Shown in pieces: positions 10,669 to 22,200 of a DNA stretch of 64,000 bases. Source of the stretch: Nannochloropsis salina CCMP1776. Taxonomy: Eukaryota; Sar; Eustigmatophyceae; Eustigmatales; Monodopsidaceae. A program made the translations under genes and the position numbers. Positions within the stretch are counted from its first letter, which is position 1. Each line of letters opens with the position of its first letter. The stretch covers positions 310,001 through 374,000 of the forward strand of contig SDOX01000006.1 in NCBI GenBank assembly GCA_004565275.1, read 5' to 3'. The notes below the pieces were generated by a model, which worked only from the letters and a program-made list of their open reading frames with translations, was not told the origin of the DNA and did not search any database.

Positions 10669-12465
10669 TCAGAGCACTGGCGTGCCAGTCTCAGCCTCGG
10701 TCTGTTTAGCGGCCTCCTCGTCGCTCTCCCACGGTGCCTGGGTTCTCGGCGTCCTGGTTCCCTCAAGTGCGTGGGTAACGTCGCTCCCTCCGGCCTCCGC
10801 TGTCCGGGCCAGGGCAGCGTGATCTGTCATGCGATCACTTGGGTCCTCCGTCTTGGGGGCACCCAGACCCGTTCCTTCCGATCCTCTGGCACCTTTCAAT
10901 GCTATGGCGGCCGAAGTAGACGATGACGGGGCTCGCTCCTGCAAAAAGCTGCCCGGACCCCGCGGCGCGGCGTCTGGCCTCTCTTTTTTCGCTGCCTGTG
11001 CCCTGTTTGGCTGAGAAGGACCCCCCTGGCCTTTGTTCTCCATGCTCAACACTGGCGATGCGAATGCAGGGACGAGGGGTAGGAGCAGCCTGCCTCCCAC
11101 CTCGTTCGCCTCCTCCACCACCTCCTCCGAATCTCCAGCCCAGGCGCGCCAAAAGCTCTGTGTACGGGCTAAGGACGCGGCGGCGGCCGAAGTTTGGAGA
11201 GCGACCAGATTGGCCACCGCCCGGTTCAGGTTTTGAGTCCGTTCGCGGGCCGTGTGCGGGACTGTGTAGCAGAGAAAGGCCTTGGTAAACTTGTACAGAG
11301 CAACCTCCTCGGTCGCCAACCGCCCTTCGTAGACTTCCCGGTCCGCAGGGCTGGCGGAGCCGTGTCGGAGGCGATGGACCTTCTTTTGGAGCTTGAGGAT
11401 GGAGGCAAGGAGCGCCTCACGTCCAGCCACCAGGCCTTTGAGAGCCTGCAGTCGAACGAGCTCGTACTCCAGCCGGGCCAGGAAGAGGTAGGCCGCTTGC
11501 TCGGGGACCCCCTGGTAGCCCGGGACCGTGTCCGCAAACATATTTGCGGCCTGAGATGCAAGCGCTGGAATCGGCGTCCACCTGGGAAAAGGCGCGAAAG
11601 GGATGACATGGGGCTCTTCCGCCTGAAAGCTGCCTCTTGTGCCTTGATCTCCCTCGGAGGTATCCTTGTGGGACGTATCGACGGCGTTCAAGCTCTCGAT
11701 CTTTCCTTCCCCCTCCGCAAGGACATGCATGCTCTGACTAAAGATTTGTATGCCCTTTGCGTATTGGCGGATGCCCTCACCGAGAGCCTGGTATGCTTCC
11801 AGGGTCGCCCTCACAGCGCTTTCCGCCGTGTCGATTTCACCGCGCACTTTTTCGATCACGACTTCCGGCTCCAGCGGCAGTACAAAAGAGGAGAGGTATT
11901 CCGTCCACTGGACATAGCCACGGTTGTGAGTGGGAGTGAGGGAGATAGAAGGAGGAGCGGGCGGTGACTTCTCGGAGGAAAGCGGGGGACATGACGCATG
12001 AGGCAAGGTTTCCCCTAACCCTTCGTCGAAGAGAGCTACAATGGAGTCATTCCCACCCGTGGTGGTGCGCGTTAAGAATTTCTGGGTGAGCAAGTCGTTG
12101 AAGAGAAAAGGAGACGCCGCGATACCGTCCATGAAGTACTGCAGCCAATTCATGCGACTCTTGATAAAGTCCATGTCCTTGTTATTTCTGATGCTTTTTG
12201 GAGGCAACGGCGGAATCAACATTCCCTCAGCCCCAAACCGGCGTTGCAACCGCAAAGACAATGCTTCAAAGTCCGAGTAGCGATGTCGAACACCATACTT
12301 TGGGAACTTAGAGGGACTCTGCGTTGAATTTCCACACTGCACGCAGACTGCATAAGTCATAACTTGTCGCGCGATGAGGAGCCCTCCGCTTATTTTGCGA
12401 AGCTCCGGAAGCTCGACCACGATACGCCGTTGATGCCTCTCATAGTCTCGCAAAATGTGGCTCAT
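10669..12465 (-). CDS. Sorting nexin (PX domain plus C-terminal BAR-like helical region)
   Basis: Endosomal membrane-trafficking protein of 598 residues in one exon. The PX domain spans about residues 12-135. RHRYSDFEALSLRL is the phosphoinositide-binding Arg-Tyr-Ser-Asp-Phe motif and IPPLPPKS the proline loop; FLTRTT ends the domain. Residues about 185-455 are predicted-helical with regular heptad character (AYQALGEGIRQYAKGIQIF and LARLEYELVRLQALKGLVAG), as expected for an SNX1/2/4/8-type BAR domain. The last 130 residues are low-complexity Ser/Pro/Glu and probably disordered. The gene is convergent with the ADH gene, with about 207 bp between stops. Start ATG 12465 directly precedes the PX fold. 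Confidence 0.88.
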   Translation of the reverse strand: MSHILRDYERHQRRIVVELPELRKISGGLLIARQVMTYAVCVQCGNSTQSPSKFPKYGVRHRYSDFEALSLRLQRRFGAEGMLIPPLPPKSIRNNKDMDFIKSRMNWLQYFMDGIAASPFLFNDLLTQKFLTRTTTGGNDSIVALFDEGLGETLPHASCPPLSSEKSPPAPPSISLTPTHNRGYVQWTEYLSSFVLPLEPEVVIEKVRGEIDTAESAVRATLEAYQALGEGIRQYAKGIQIFSQSMHVLAEGEGKIESLNAVDTSHKDTSEGDQGTRGSFQAEEPHVIPFAPFPRWTPIPALASQAANMFADTVPGYQGVPEQAAYLFLARLEYELVRLQALKGLVAGREALLASILKLQKKVHRLRHGSASPADREVYEGRLATEEVALYKFTKAFLCYTVPHTARERTQNLNRAVANLVALQTSAAAASLARTQSFWRAWAGDSEEVVEEANEVGGRLLLPLVPAFASPVLSMENKGQGGPSQPNRAQAAKKERPDAAPRGPGSFLQERAPSSSTSAAIALKGARGSEGTGLGAPKTEDPSDRMTDHAALARTAEAGGSDVTHALEGTRTPRTQAPWESDEEAAKQTEAETGTPVL

Positions 12466-12834
12466 TATATTGGACGGTGTCAGGGGAGTCGTTTCTTATT
12501 CCTAGAGGGGCGTACGGGTTTGTGAGAACACAGTGTAGGCAGCTGAAAAACTAGTCACTGACGATGCGGTGTGACTCGTCCATACAAAGCGCTGTGACTG
12601 AAGCCTATGAATCTGCATCCCGTTCATGGAGAGGAAAGTGTGGCAATTATCTGCGCTTCCTCGAATGCAGAATTAAAATAACAAAACAGATTACGCGTTA
12701 GATGGATCAGCATGATCGTCTTTCGTTGCTTCTTCTTGAAGTATCGGCCCATCCGGACAGAAACTTTACACGGAGATGTACAATCGCTACTTTATTATGT
12801 CCTTCTTTCCTGTGTACAGATTACTTTCATGGCT
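12466..12834. other. Intergenic region between two tandem minus-strand genes
   Basis: This stretch follows the stop of the large GT25-like gene and precedes the sorting nexin start, so it should contain the 3' end of the former and the promoter of the latter. No gene seen. Confidence 0.45.
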
Positions 12835-15800
12835 CTACATGCGAGGCACGTACCCGGGAGAGGGTGGATTTTGCCGATCCTGTGCCACCGTGCCATAGGA
12901 CCATGGCGTTCCCTCACCACCATAACCTCCCTGGCCCCCTTTGGCATGCCCACCTCGCCGGCGCCCCAGCGTTTCGATGCGCAAATTTGCCTGAATTTTG
13001 TCTGCGGAAGACATGTGGATGACAGGCCTGCCATCTCCAGGGGCCAACAACACGAGGCGCCCTGCCGCGGCCTCACCCATCAAACAGTCTTCCACGGAAT
13101 CATATTCTTGCCAGACCCTGCTTAGTTTCGCCGCACCGGTATGCGTCAAAATGTAACCCCTACGGGACATGTATGCTTCCTTCGGCAAGGAGGACGCATG
13201 TGTGCCAATCTTAAACCTGTGCCGTGTTTTGATCTCGGGCCCCGGGAGTCTGAAAGACAAGGCAAGCACGTCCCACGGGTACGGCCGGTATCGCAGCTCT
13301 GTCAGGTAGGACCGAAGCTCGGCTCCCATCAAAGGAGAACCCACCACATCACCTTCCAAAATCACTATTTCCGAGGGCTTCTTGTTCGGATAGTCAAGCT
13401 CGTCCATGCGGCTATTCGCATACATGTGCCAAATTGCCACATGTTCCCATCCTCCGTCCGCAACCCAAGTGGCACGCTTCAAGTCACTCTCCTCCTCCCC
13501 TTCCCCCCCGCCCTCCGCCCCGTCCTCCCTGCCGTCCATGTTTCTCCGTGCCTTTTTCCCTCTCGATACCTTGAGCGTGTGGCGCGTCATTTCATTTAGC
13601 ACCGCCATGCTCGCCACCCGCAAAGAGAGGTCGTGGAGGACACCTTGAACCTCCAAATCTGCCAATTGCTCCGAGGACGTCGGCGCCAAGACCGGGGCCA
13701 GGGGCCTGCCACTTCCTCTCCCTGTTCCCCCCGCAAAGGGTCGGACGATCGCGCAACAGTGGGGCCGTTGCCGGTTGTACTGCACCGTTCGCAAGAGGTG
13801 CTTGGGAAGGTACGCGTTCCGATCTTCCCAGGGCAGGGAGGCGATCCAGGATACGACAGGCTTGAGCTCTGCCACGTTGACGCCGGGAATGTCCGCTAGA
13901 CCTTTGCTCGCCCACAGCTTCACGCTTTGGAGACGTCGCCGTGCCTGTGCCTCCCGTCTTTCGTGCCCGGCGTTTTCCTCCACGCCCTCCGCCCTCTCCT
14001 CTCCCCCTCGCTCCCCCTCTCCCTCCCCCTCCTCCAGCGTCGTGTCCTCCGCCGTCAGCATTTCCGAGAAACAGAGCAGCAACCTCCGGCCCATGTCGCC
14101 TGTCTTCCTTTCCACCGCCCCCCGAAACGTAACCTCCCTGGCCAAGGAAGCAATCAAGCGCATCATACCCGGAGGTACGTCCAGCTCTCCTGTTGCAAAC
14201 TCCTGTAAGATCCGCCGCTCCGTCCACTCCAAGGGAAGGACGCTGGCCAAGAGAACGAGGGCCCGCACTGCCTCTTCCGAATGGGCCTCCATTCTCTCGG
14301 CATCCACGGGCCTCGACCCGTCAACCTCCGCCCCCTCCTCTACCCTCCTCACCGCCAACTTCTGCAGCAGCTCCTCCGCCAGCACCTCCGGTGCTTCCAC
14401 CCCTCCCTCGTCCGCGCCTTTCTCCTTCCTCTTCCTTCCCATCACATACCGGGAGAAGCCGTCGTAGGCCATCTCCGCCACCCACGCCAGCGCCTCCATG
14501 CTCCCTTCCATTGCCCGGGCCGATCCTTCCTTCGTGCCTGGTCCTTCGGCCTGCCCCCCCCACCCCGCCAGGGTCATGGGGACTTCCGCAGCGGGTTGGG
14601 AAAGCGCCGGGCCTTTCTTCCCTTCCCCTTTCGCGAGCACGCAGGCCTTGAGGGCGTCCCGCTGGTGTTTGTAAGCCTCGTGGAAACATACCAGCAGGGT
14701 CCGCGCCATGACCCCGTCCGGATGGCCCAAGACAGCCGGCCACGAATGGAAGAACGCGGACAAAGGACCCAGGGGGGCCAGACGACCGTTCAAGAGGCAC
14801 ACGTCGTAAACCACCGCCCGCGCCCGGCCCAAGCCCCCCGTTTCCTTGCAGAGGTTGACCAAGAGGGCGGCGGCCGCAAACCCGTCGCGCTGGCGCCGAA
14901 GGGCCAGCTCCCTCTCGCGCTCCTTCTCATGATCCGTCTCCGCCCGTGTGCTGCCCTTTTCGCCGGGAGGGGTTTCCCCATTTTTCGATCTTTCCTTCAA
15001 CTCCCCTATTCCTGACTTTCCCCCCTCCTCCTCCTCCTCCTCCTCCTCCTCCTCCTCCTCTTCCTCTTCCTCCTCCTCGTCCTTCTCCCGCCCCTCTTTC
15101 CCCCCTGCTTCCCCTCCCCCCGCGTGGCGCCCCTGGGAGCCCATGTCCTTCACCACTTTGTATAACTGCTGCAGCAGCTCGTCCAGAACCAGCTCCATGA
15201 AGTAGGCGCCGTAGTCACGTTCGTCGCACAGACGCAACACCACCGCGGCCGCCACGCCCAGCAACCGTCCCGCCTCGGTATTCCTGTACACAGGGTCCTG
15301 CAGCCAGTACCCATGCCGGTCCTTCCGCAGCGCTTGCGCCATCCTCCGCTTGTAGGTGACAAGAATCCGGTGGCAGGCCATCTGAGGGGGCACTAGGGAT
15401 GCCTCTCGGAGCAACAGCACCATGCGCTCGACGCCTGCGTCCATCTTGCTCTCAGTCAGTGAGGGCACCTCCCGGCAAAAAACGTAACGGTCCAGGGCAA
15501 GCTGGGTAAACTTGGATTCCGCGAAGGGCCGGTCCTTGACCATGCCCCACAGGAGTCCCACCTCCTCCAGCAGGGTCGCCGCCCCTCCCTCCTCCTCGAC
15601 CTCCTTGTCGGCCGGCGGCCCGTCGTCCTTTGCTCTTCCTGCTTCTGGGAGCCGCTCGCTCGGGTTCGGACCCTTCCCTTTGCCCTTTTCCGATCCTCCC
15701 AGCTCTCTTCCCCCCTTCTCATCACTTGCTGGCCCCTCGATGGCCGCACTTTGCGTGCCACTTTCATCAGCGTTTCTTTGGGTGGGGAGGGTCCTCTTTC

Positions 15801-16395
15801 CCACCTTCAAGATATCCTTGGCTGTAAAGTGCTTGGCAGACTCATGTTCCTGGGGATTCTGTGATTTGTGTTGGCATTAGGAGTCAGTGCAAGGTGTGCT
15901 GCACACAAAGGGTAACAGACCAGAAAAGCATGAAGCGCTTTTTCATATAGCACGCTCCAGTCTCTTTTTTCACAACCCTTGGCGTCCACGACTTGTCAGA
16001 CTCATGAACACTGTACGTCGCCATGCCCGCTATTTTGTCAGTCACGACCCAATGCACTAATAACGACGAAGAGAGGAACAAGAAAGGACGTGCGCAACAA
16101 ACTCAAACTGACATACGGTGGGGAGCTTCTTCGCCGCCTTGGCCTTCTTGCCGCCGCCATTGCCGGCTCCATCCACGTCCATTTTCCCATTTGCTTCGTC
16201 TTCGTAGTCATCGCGCTTCCTCTTTCCTGGCACCGGCAGACCGTGCTCCTCCAATGTCCCTTCCAACTCCTCGACCCGGTCCTCCGTGGCCGCTAACTTG
16301 GCCTCTAACTCTGCGATGTGTTCCTTTTGTGATTTTATGGTTTTCACCGCGTTGGCCATGGCAGCCTTGTACCGTTCTTCATTCGCGGAGGACAT
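12835..16395 (-). CDS. 1,100-residue protein with N-terminal coiled coil and C-terminal GT25-like domain
   Basis: Two exons: 16395-16117 and 15858-12835, joined in phase 0 (GTATGT donor, CACAG acceptor). Exon 1 encodes a coiled coil (residues about 10-52) followed by a basic cluster KRKRDD and KKAKAAKK that resembles nuclear targeting signals. Residues about 180-900 are helical and of unknown family, broken by low-complexity inserts including about 20 consecutive Glu near residue 355. Residues about 895-1060 resemble glycosyltransferase family 25: HVAIWHMYANS (ScalSH-like), VILEGDVV in the place of the ILEDDV metal site, PYPWDVLALSF, GYILTHTGAAKLS, and SVEDCLMGEAAAGRLVLL in the place of the PvDdfl segment. 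The metal motif is E-G-D, not E-D-D, so activity is uncertain. The tail is Gly/Tyr rich. A coiled-coil/NLS-like front on a glycosyltransferase is unusual; misjoining of two genes is possible but the splice phase argues against it. Confidence 0.5.
15025..15079. repeat. (CTC)n trinucleotide tract inside coding sequence
   Basis: An almost pure CTC/TTC repeat that reads on the minus strand as about 20 consecutive glutamate codons in the GT25-like protein. Length is a likely site of polymorphism between strains. Confidence 0.9.
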
Positions 16396-16991
16396 TTCGT
16401 TGCTGTGTACAGTATGAAGGGAAATAAATCGCGTACAAAATGAAAAAAACAGAGCGGAGAACCAAGAGTAGCCTGCCGGCTTGGCGGGGCAGCGCAGTGG
16501 AAGACAATCAGACACTTGCACAAAGCCAGAAAATTTGACAAAGACTGGGAAAGGTGTATACGATGGCACCGTTCAATGTGCATGAGTCTGATTCCAAACC
16601 AAGGTTAGGCAGGGAAGGGCGTGAAGATGTGGTCAAGGGCCGGGCGAGGCGTCGTCAGGATGGAACGGGCGAGCTCCCGCGGCCGAAGCGAAAAAACTCC
16701 ACCTTTGGGGAAGAACTACAAGCGTTCTTGCCGTACGGGGCCGTCCTGCATGGATGATGTGAACAGTTGCACTTGCCACAGCATGGTCATGCTCGGGATG
16801 ATGTTGTCTTCGTGAGGATAGGGGGAAGGAATAAGGATGGGGAATATCACACGCAAGGCAGCTACTTGATGCGCAGACTGCCTCCTAGAAGAAACTCTGG
16901 ATGCATTGATATCCGCCCCGCTTGGACTCCAGCACGGCCTTAACTCGGCTTTTGATACCGACAGGTGAGGCACGGATATCAGACGGTGCGC
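16396..16991. promoter_or_regulatory. Divergent promoter region, GT25-like gene and NF-YB
   Basis: About 600 bp between outward-facing starts. I see no clear TATA box and no CCAAT box, which is of note only because one gene encodes a CCAAT-binding subunit. A short reading frame at 16554-16757 has no support. Confidence 0.4.
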
Positions 16992-17705
16992 ATGGATGAG
17001 GCGGGAGCCAACGAGGCAGGGGGCCGTATTGGTGGCGCCGGCGTGGAGGAGGTCCGGGAACAAGACAGATATTTGCCCATTGCCAACATCAGTCGGATTA
17101 TGAAGAAGTCTTTGGTAAGTGTCGTGATGCATCCTAATAGTGCGCTCCTTCTAGATGTCTCAACATCTGTCGCCGATAGACCTTGTTTTGTCCCACAAGT
17201 CTCCTCTTCCCATCCTCTTCTACCGTGTTCTCTTTCCTCACTCATGTGCTCCCTCTCTCGCCACTAATCCGCGCAGCCGGCGAATGCCAAAATAGCCAAG
17301 GACGCCAAAGAAACCGTACAAGAATGTGTTTCAGAGTTCATTTCTTTCATCACCTCGGAAGCCAGCGACAAATGCCAACAGGAGAAGCGAAAGACGATCA
17401 ACGGGGACGATCTCCTCTGGGCCATGAGCACCCTGGGCTTCGACAAATACGTCGAGCCTCTGAAACATTATTTGGTCAAGTACCGTGAGTCGGTGAAGGG
17501 GGCTGAGAAGGCGGACGGAGGGAAGAAAGGGAAGTCTGAGGGCACCCAAGTGACAGGAAGTAGCGCGGCGGGTCCTGTTACGGCGACCGCGCTACCTGAG
17601 CCTGAGGGTGACAGTCGGGTGGAATCGACCGAAAGCAGTAGCTTCCCCGAGCAGCAACATCACAGTTATGCAGCCCGTTCTGTGTCAAGGCAGCCGCCTT
17701 CCTGA
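16992..17705 (+). CDS. NF-YB: Nuclear transcription factor Y subunit B (NF-YB/HAP3)
   Basis: Histone-fold subunit of the trimeric CCAAT-binding factor; pairs with NF-YC, then recruits NF-YA; nuclear. Two exons, 16992-17114 and 17277-17705, joined in phase 0 by GTAAGT and GCGCAG, giving 183 residues. The conserved core begins at [20 protein letters not shown] and the intron cuts exactly after this segment. It continues [47 protein letters not shown] and [16 protein letters not shown], with hardly any departure from the plant and animal consensus. The C-terminal about 65 residues are Ser/Thr/Glu-rich and unconserved. ATG 16992 is chosen because the in-frame extension upstream lacks an ATG. Confidence 0.97.
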
Positions 17706-19254
17706 GTCCGGCGGTGTGTGCTTGTCAGTTTCAAGGGGGGGGATCGATGCGCTGTGCCTCAGAGTCAGAGAGAGGGAAAAAAAGAGAGAGGAAAAGAGGA
17801 AAGAGATAGGGAGATGGAGAGGGATAGAGGAAGGGACAGTGGGGAAAAAGGAAAGGGTGCATGCGCTCACACAATGGGAGGCACGTGGCAAAACCTGTGT
17901 AATGTCATCTGCGTTACCCCGGATTATAAATAGGGCTCGTGCATTGGGTAGACAAAGTAAGGCTTCGTCGGGCCCACGATTTGTGGAAAGACTGTTAATA
18001 CGTGTCGAGGATGAGATCATTCATGGTGAATGCGACCGCCTGATGGGCTGTGTCGTATCGTTCATGCAGGGTGGCATTCAGGAACGGAGCATCTTATCGT
18101 TGAGGGGAAAGCCGGCAAGAGTAAAAAGATAGGTCGACGTCATGACGGGAACGGTTTGACCAGTGTCACAGCATCACGCGATTATTCTCTCGCAGATGAA
18201 AAAAATCACTCTCAAGAATTTCTATCTTCATTCCTGACGTTATTCCATGTACGTTTTTTTCGTTCTCCCGGCGGGCGACACCATCATGTCCAAATATAAC
18301 GAAAAAGGCGGGTCTTCAAGCCAAGATAGAACCCATGCAGCGAAACATGCACGTGTCTTCACATACAGCCACGCCTACAATAAACCCCTTTAAGTCCCCG
18401 TGTACGGGACAGGATCAGTATTGGTGTCACCGCCGCCGGTTCCCCCTATCTGTGAATGTCGATTCCCGTGTATATTTACTAGGTTTACAGCCTTTGTCAT
18501 GTACCCCTGTCAGCGCAAAAGAATGCAAAGTCCTACCGGTCATGTAATCAAAAGACGCCGGGGGGTCAAGTGACAACGAACCTCCCTGTCCGACTTTTTA
18601 ACCCGTTGGATCTTATCGTTTTCCTCTCTGTGCTCGTGTGCTCACTCTGTCGTCCACTGCTACGCAGCCCATCGGTGACTGCTGCCTGAGGGTGACTCCA
18701 ATTATTTTTCTGACTCCCTATATGATTTACCCCCGGTTGCACTCTTCTCCTTACCATTTCTGCTCTCATAATCGAGTCGTCACTCAATTCTCCTGAGCTT
18801 CATTCAGAGAGACCGAACTTGATGGGCTGGTTAGGGATATAAGTGCCTCGACAGGCATTATCCTCTCTTGCTCTCTAAAGGGGTGATTTTTATTATCCAA
18901 GGCAAGTGGTGCAGTCTAGGACTCAAAAATGCGGAGGCCAAGGCATACGCTTACACCACAAGTGGAACAAGTTACAAGCACAGCTATTTTCCACACTATT
19001 CACTCTCTTCTCGTCGTCTAGCTCCTCTCGCTAATGTCTCTCTCCGCCAGTCTTCTCAGTACCATCCGTCATGCTTTTCATTGAATTTTTCCTGTCAGCT
19101 TCGTACTCCCTTACGTCTGACACGCTTGTTATTACACCCAAGTACCGCTTCCTGTGTTGAGGTCTCACTTTCGTGGGGCCTGTCGGAGTGCGGAAATATA
19201 CCCACAACCAGGCGCCCGTTTAATTTGCTCCACCCCATCCGTCCTCCATTCTTT
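17706..19254. other. Convergent intergenic region with purine- and pyrimidine-rich tracts
   Basis: About 1.5 kb between two stops facing each other. Positions 17759-17857 are almost pure purine (AGAGAGGAAAAGAGG-like), and 18980-19080 is rich in CT. The strand asymmetry would allow triplex or hairpin structures, but no gene, tRNA or transposon is apparent. Confidence 0.45.
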
Positions 19255-22200
19255 CTAAGGATTGGCCGCCGCTACAACCGCTGTCGGCTGCTTAGGCGTC
19301 TCATCTCCGGGCTCTCTCCTTGGCCCTGCCAGTGCGCCTGGCTGCGTCGGTTGCAAGGGGCTATTAGGAGTCGTCCCCGCAGGGACAGGGATGGTTGTGG
19401 TCGCCGCCACTGGGGTGGCGTCCGGCACGGCGATCCCCACGATTCCGCCCGCGGAGGTGTCTTCGACCAGGGCAGAGGTATAATCCTTCGCGTCTTGAAT
19501 GAGGAGGGCGTCGATGAAATATTCTGCCTTGTGAGTCACCTGGGGGAGACAAAGTAGGGAGGAAATTGAGCGTAAAGGAAGCGGATCGGCCGCGTCAAGG
19601 AGACAGTCGGGCGGCACAGTCAAACCTACCTCTGTGTCGATGGTAAAGTCCACGACGACAATCCTCTCCGTTTTCGCAGGAATGTTCACGACCTTCCCCG
19701 CGAGCCAGGAGTAATCGTTCTTGTCCAGGATGTTCACCATCAGTTGGGAAGCCGTCGCCGAGACCACGTCGAAGGTCAAGCGTACCTGTTGGCCCTGCGC
19801 GAGCGTGGTGGGATAGGTCCCCAAAAGCGCGATCTGATACTGGTCGCCCAGGCCGGCAATCGGTGAGCTCTTCAGTTCCTCTGCAAATTGGGTCCCGGCA
19901 AGGCATGCGAGTTTCCCCGTCGTGAGTTCGGCCTTACTGGAGAAGGCCACGGGCCACGTGCGGATGCCACGAGCATTGCGGGAGGACGAGACCCAGGACA
20001 TGTCGACCGTGTAGTCGGCAGGCGCGGAAGGGAGGGGGAGAACGACGGCCCCCTTGGCCGCCGTTGTCATGTGTTCTTTCACCAGCTCGTGTGTCGTCGC
20101 GTCTCTTATACTGATCGTGATGAAGTCTGGCGCGTTCGGCCCCGGGGCATGGGGTTCCCAAGTCACGGAAACGCGCTCGAATTCCCCATCCGCTTGCACG
20201 TTGGCAGGGACCCCCAGCGTGGGGTCGTCCATGGCGGCCATCTTCGTCTTCACATAACGAGCTTCCACGGCATAGTCCCCGTCGGCAGTCTCCTCGTAGA
20301 TGGTGCGGGCAACCACCTTCGCTTTGCCCGTGCTCACACTGGTGGCTACCCAGTGGTCAAATTTGTAAATTTCATCTTGATACCTGCTCAAGGGGAGAGG
20401 AGAGGGGTGCACAGAGGTCCGAGTCAGAGTTTCGTATTTTCGCATTATTTGCCGTCACCAGAACAGGAATGGCAGAGCGCATCCCTTAGTGGGATGCACG
20501 TGACAAAAGGACAATTAGCTTGACCGCACTGAAAAAGGCGACGCCCTCAAAGCCTCTCCCCACTTCTCTACTCTCTAACACGTACACTTGCACATTCTGC
20601 GCTGCAAACCCGGGGTTCGTCTTCGCCATTTGGCTCGTGATGCAGGGCGAGACTAAGCATGTGAACTCGTCGATAATGATAGGCAAGCCTGGGGGATCGG
20701 AAGTCAGCTTGTAATTGTACGCGAGAGCGTGTGTCGTGAATTCCACCTTCTCCGTTGAACCATCTGGCATCTCCACAGTCCCAAGAATCTTGATGAAACT
20801 CTCCATGGGGTGCGGGGAGGGCCGGAACGAGCCTTTCATCCCCGTCAAACTGTCCTTCGTCAAGGAGACTTCGTGGAAATGGCAGTCATTCGACCCCGTG
20901 CACGGGTTCTTCACGCAGTGCCCGTTCGTGACTCGCCACTTCACCTTGTCCGGGTCGATGGCCGGGAAGCCGGGGGGAGTCATGAGCTGGTAGGTGACCA
21001 AATCCCCATACTGCCAATTGTAGGTGGAAGGCGCCGTTTCTATCCACATCTTCGTGTCGCCCACCACCGCCTCGGGCCCTCCCCCGTTCATGAGTGCGTC
21101 CATTCGCGTGTCGTCCGTAGCGCCGAACCGATAGAGTTTCCCGCCCGCGTAGTCGACGACGTAAAGGTACCCATCCGTGCCCGTTTTGATGTCTGTGACC
21201 CCACCTGCTTGGGCCCCTGTCGTGGTCATGAAGGCGTGGGCGTGCGAGAAATCAGGCGTCCCGTCCGCGGTCTGGTCGAACCAAAAGCCGCATTTTTTGC
21301 TGTAGTCAACCCAGAAGAGCTTGTTCTGGAACCTGTATGGCAGCTTGTCGCCTGTTGCAGAAGGGGATTAAGCGGTGGCGTCATGATTACGCGGGATATG
21401 GGGTGCATGACACTTCCATCGACCGACACGTTCTACATCGGAAGAAAGTTCAGGCAGCATGCAGCACGGGGGAGAGAAAAGATAAGACAGCAGCACCTAC
21501 CCGTGTAGAAGGTGATCCCACTGATAGAGGCGTCGGCCTCCTTACATTCGTCGGGAAAGTCCGGGTCCACGGCACCGTACCTAATCAGCAGGAGAAGGGG
21601 GCGAGCGACCGGATTAGGAACTGGAATTCGATTACAGAATGGGATGGTTGAAATTTCATTGGTTGTGGCTGCCAGAAAGAAGAACGCACCGGTAAGAAAA
21701 GACTGGCTTGGTGAAGTTCCCGTCGTACACGTCCTGGCACGTGGCCAAAAGGCCTTCCGCGCGCAACCATGTCTGGTAGATGTCACTGACTGCATCAACG
21801 CCTTCCACACAGGGCCAGCCTGAGGGACAGGGGCACATGGTGACAAGAAAAACTCGGTGGTAAGCGCGTGGAGGGGCTAAAGATGCATCACCGATACCTG
21901 CACGTCCCGTCCGCCTTCTTGTTCCCTCCCCTTACTCACCGAAATTCGGTTTCCTGTAATCCGCGCTCAACGGATTGGGGATTCGGTTGATCTCCTCCCA
22001 CACGCTCGAGCCGACATCCCCGATGTATATGTCCCCTGTCTTGGGGTCGACCGTGGTCCGGAAAGGGTTCCGAGAGCCCTTGCTGATCTGGGAGTAGTCT
22101 TGCCCCCCCTGCAGGTATCCGTTCTTGAGGACAGCCGCGGGAGAGATATGCAGGAATTTCCCACGCAGGTAAGCGTCCTTCTGGGCGGTGAAGACACCCT

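Noticed and set aside
13775-15015. Several long plus-strand frames rich in Pro, Ser and Arg
   Set aside because: Antisense to the GT25-like gene; composition follows from its GC-rich codons and the CTC repeat.
15025-15079. Regular CTC repeats as a possible CRISPR-like array
   Set aside because: Simple trinucleotide repeat without spacers, encoding poly-glutamate in a eukaryotic gene.
18868-19557. 229-codon plus-strand frame
   Set aside because: Its second half is antisense to the last exon of the GSDH-domain gene and the first half is CT-rich low complexity.
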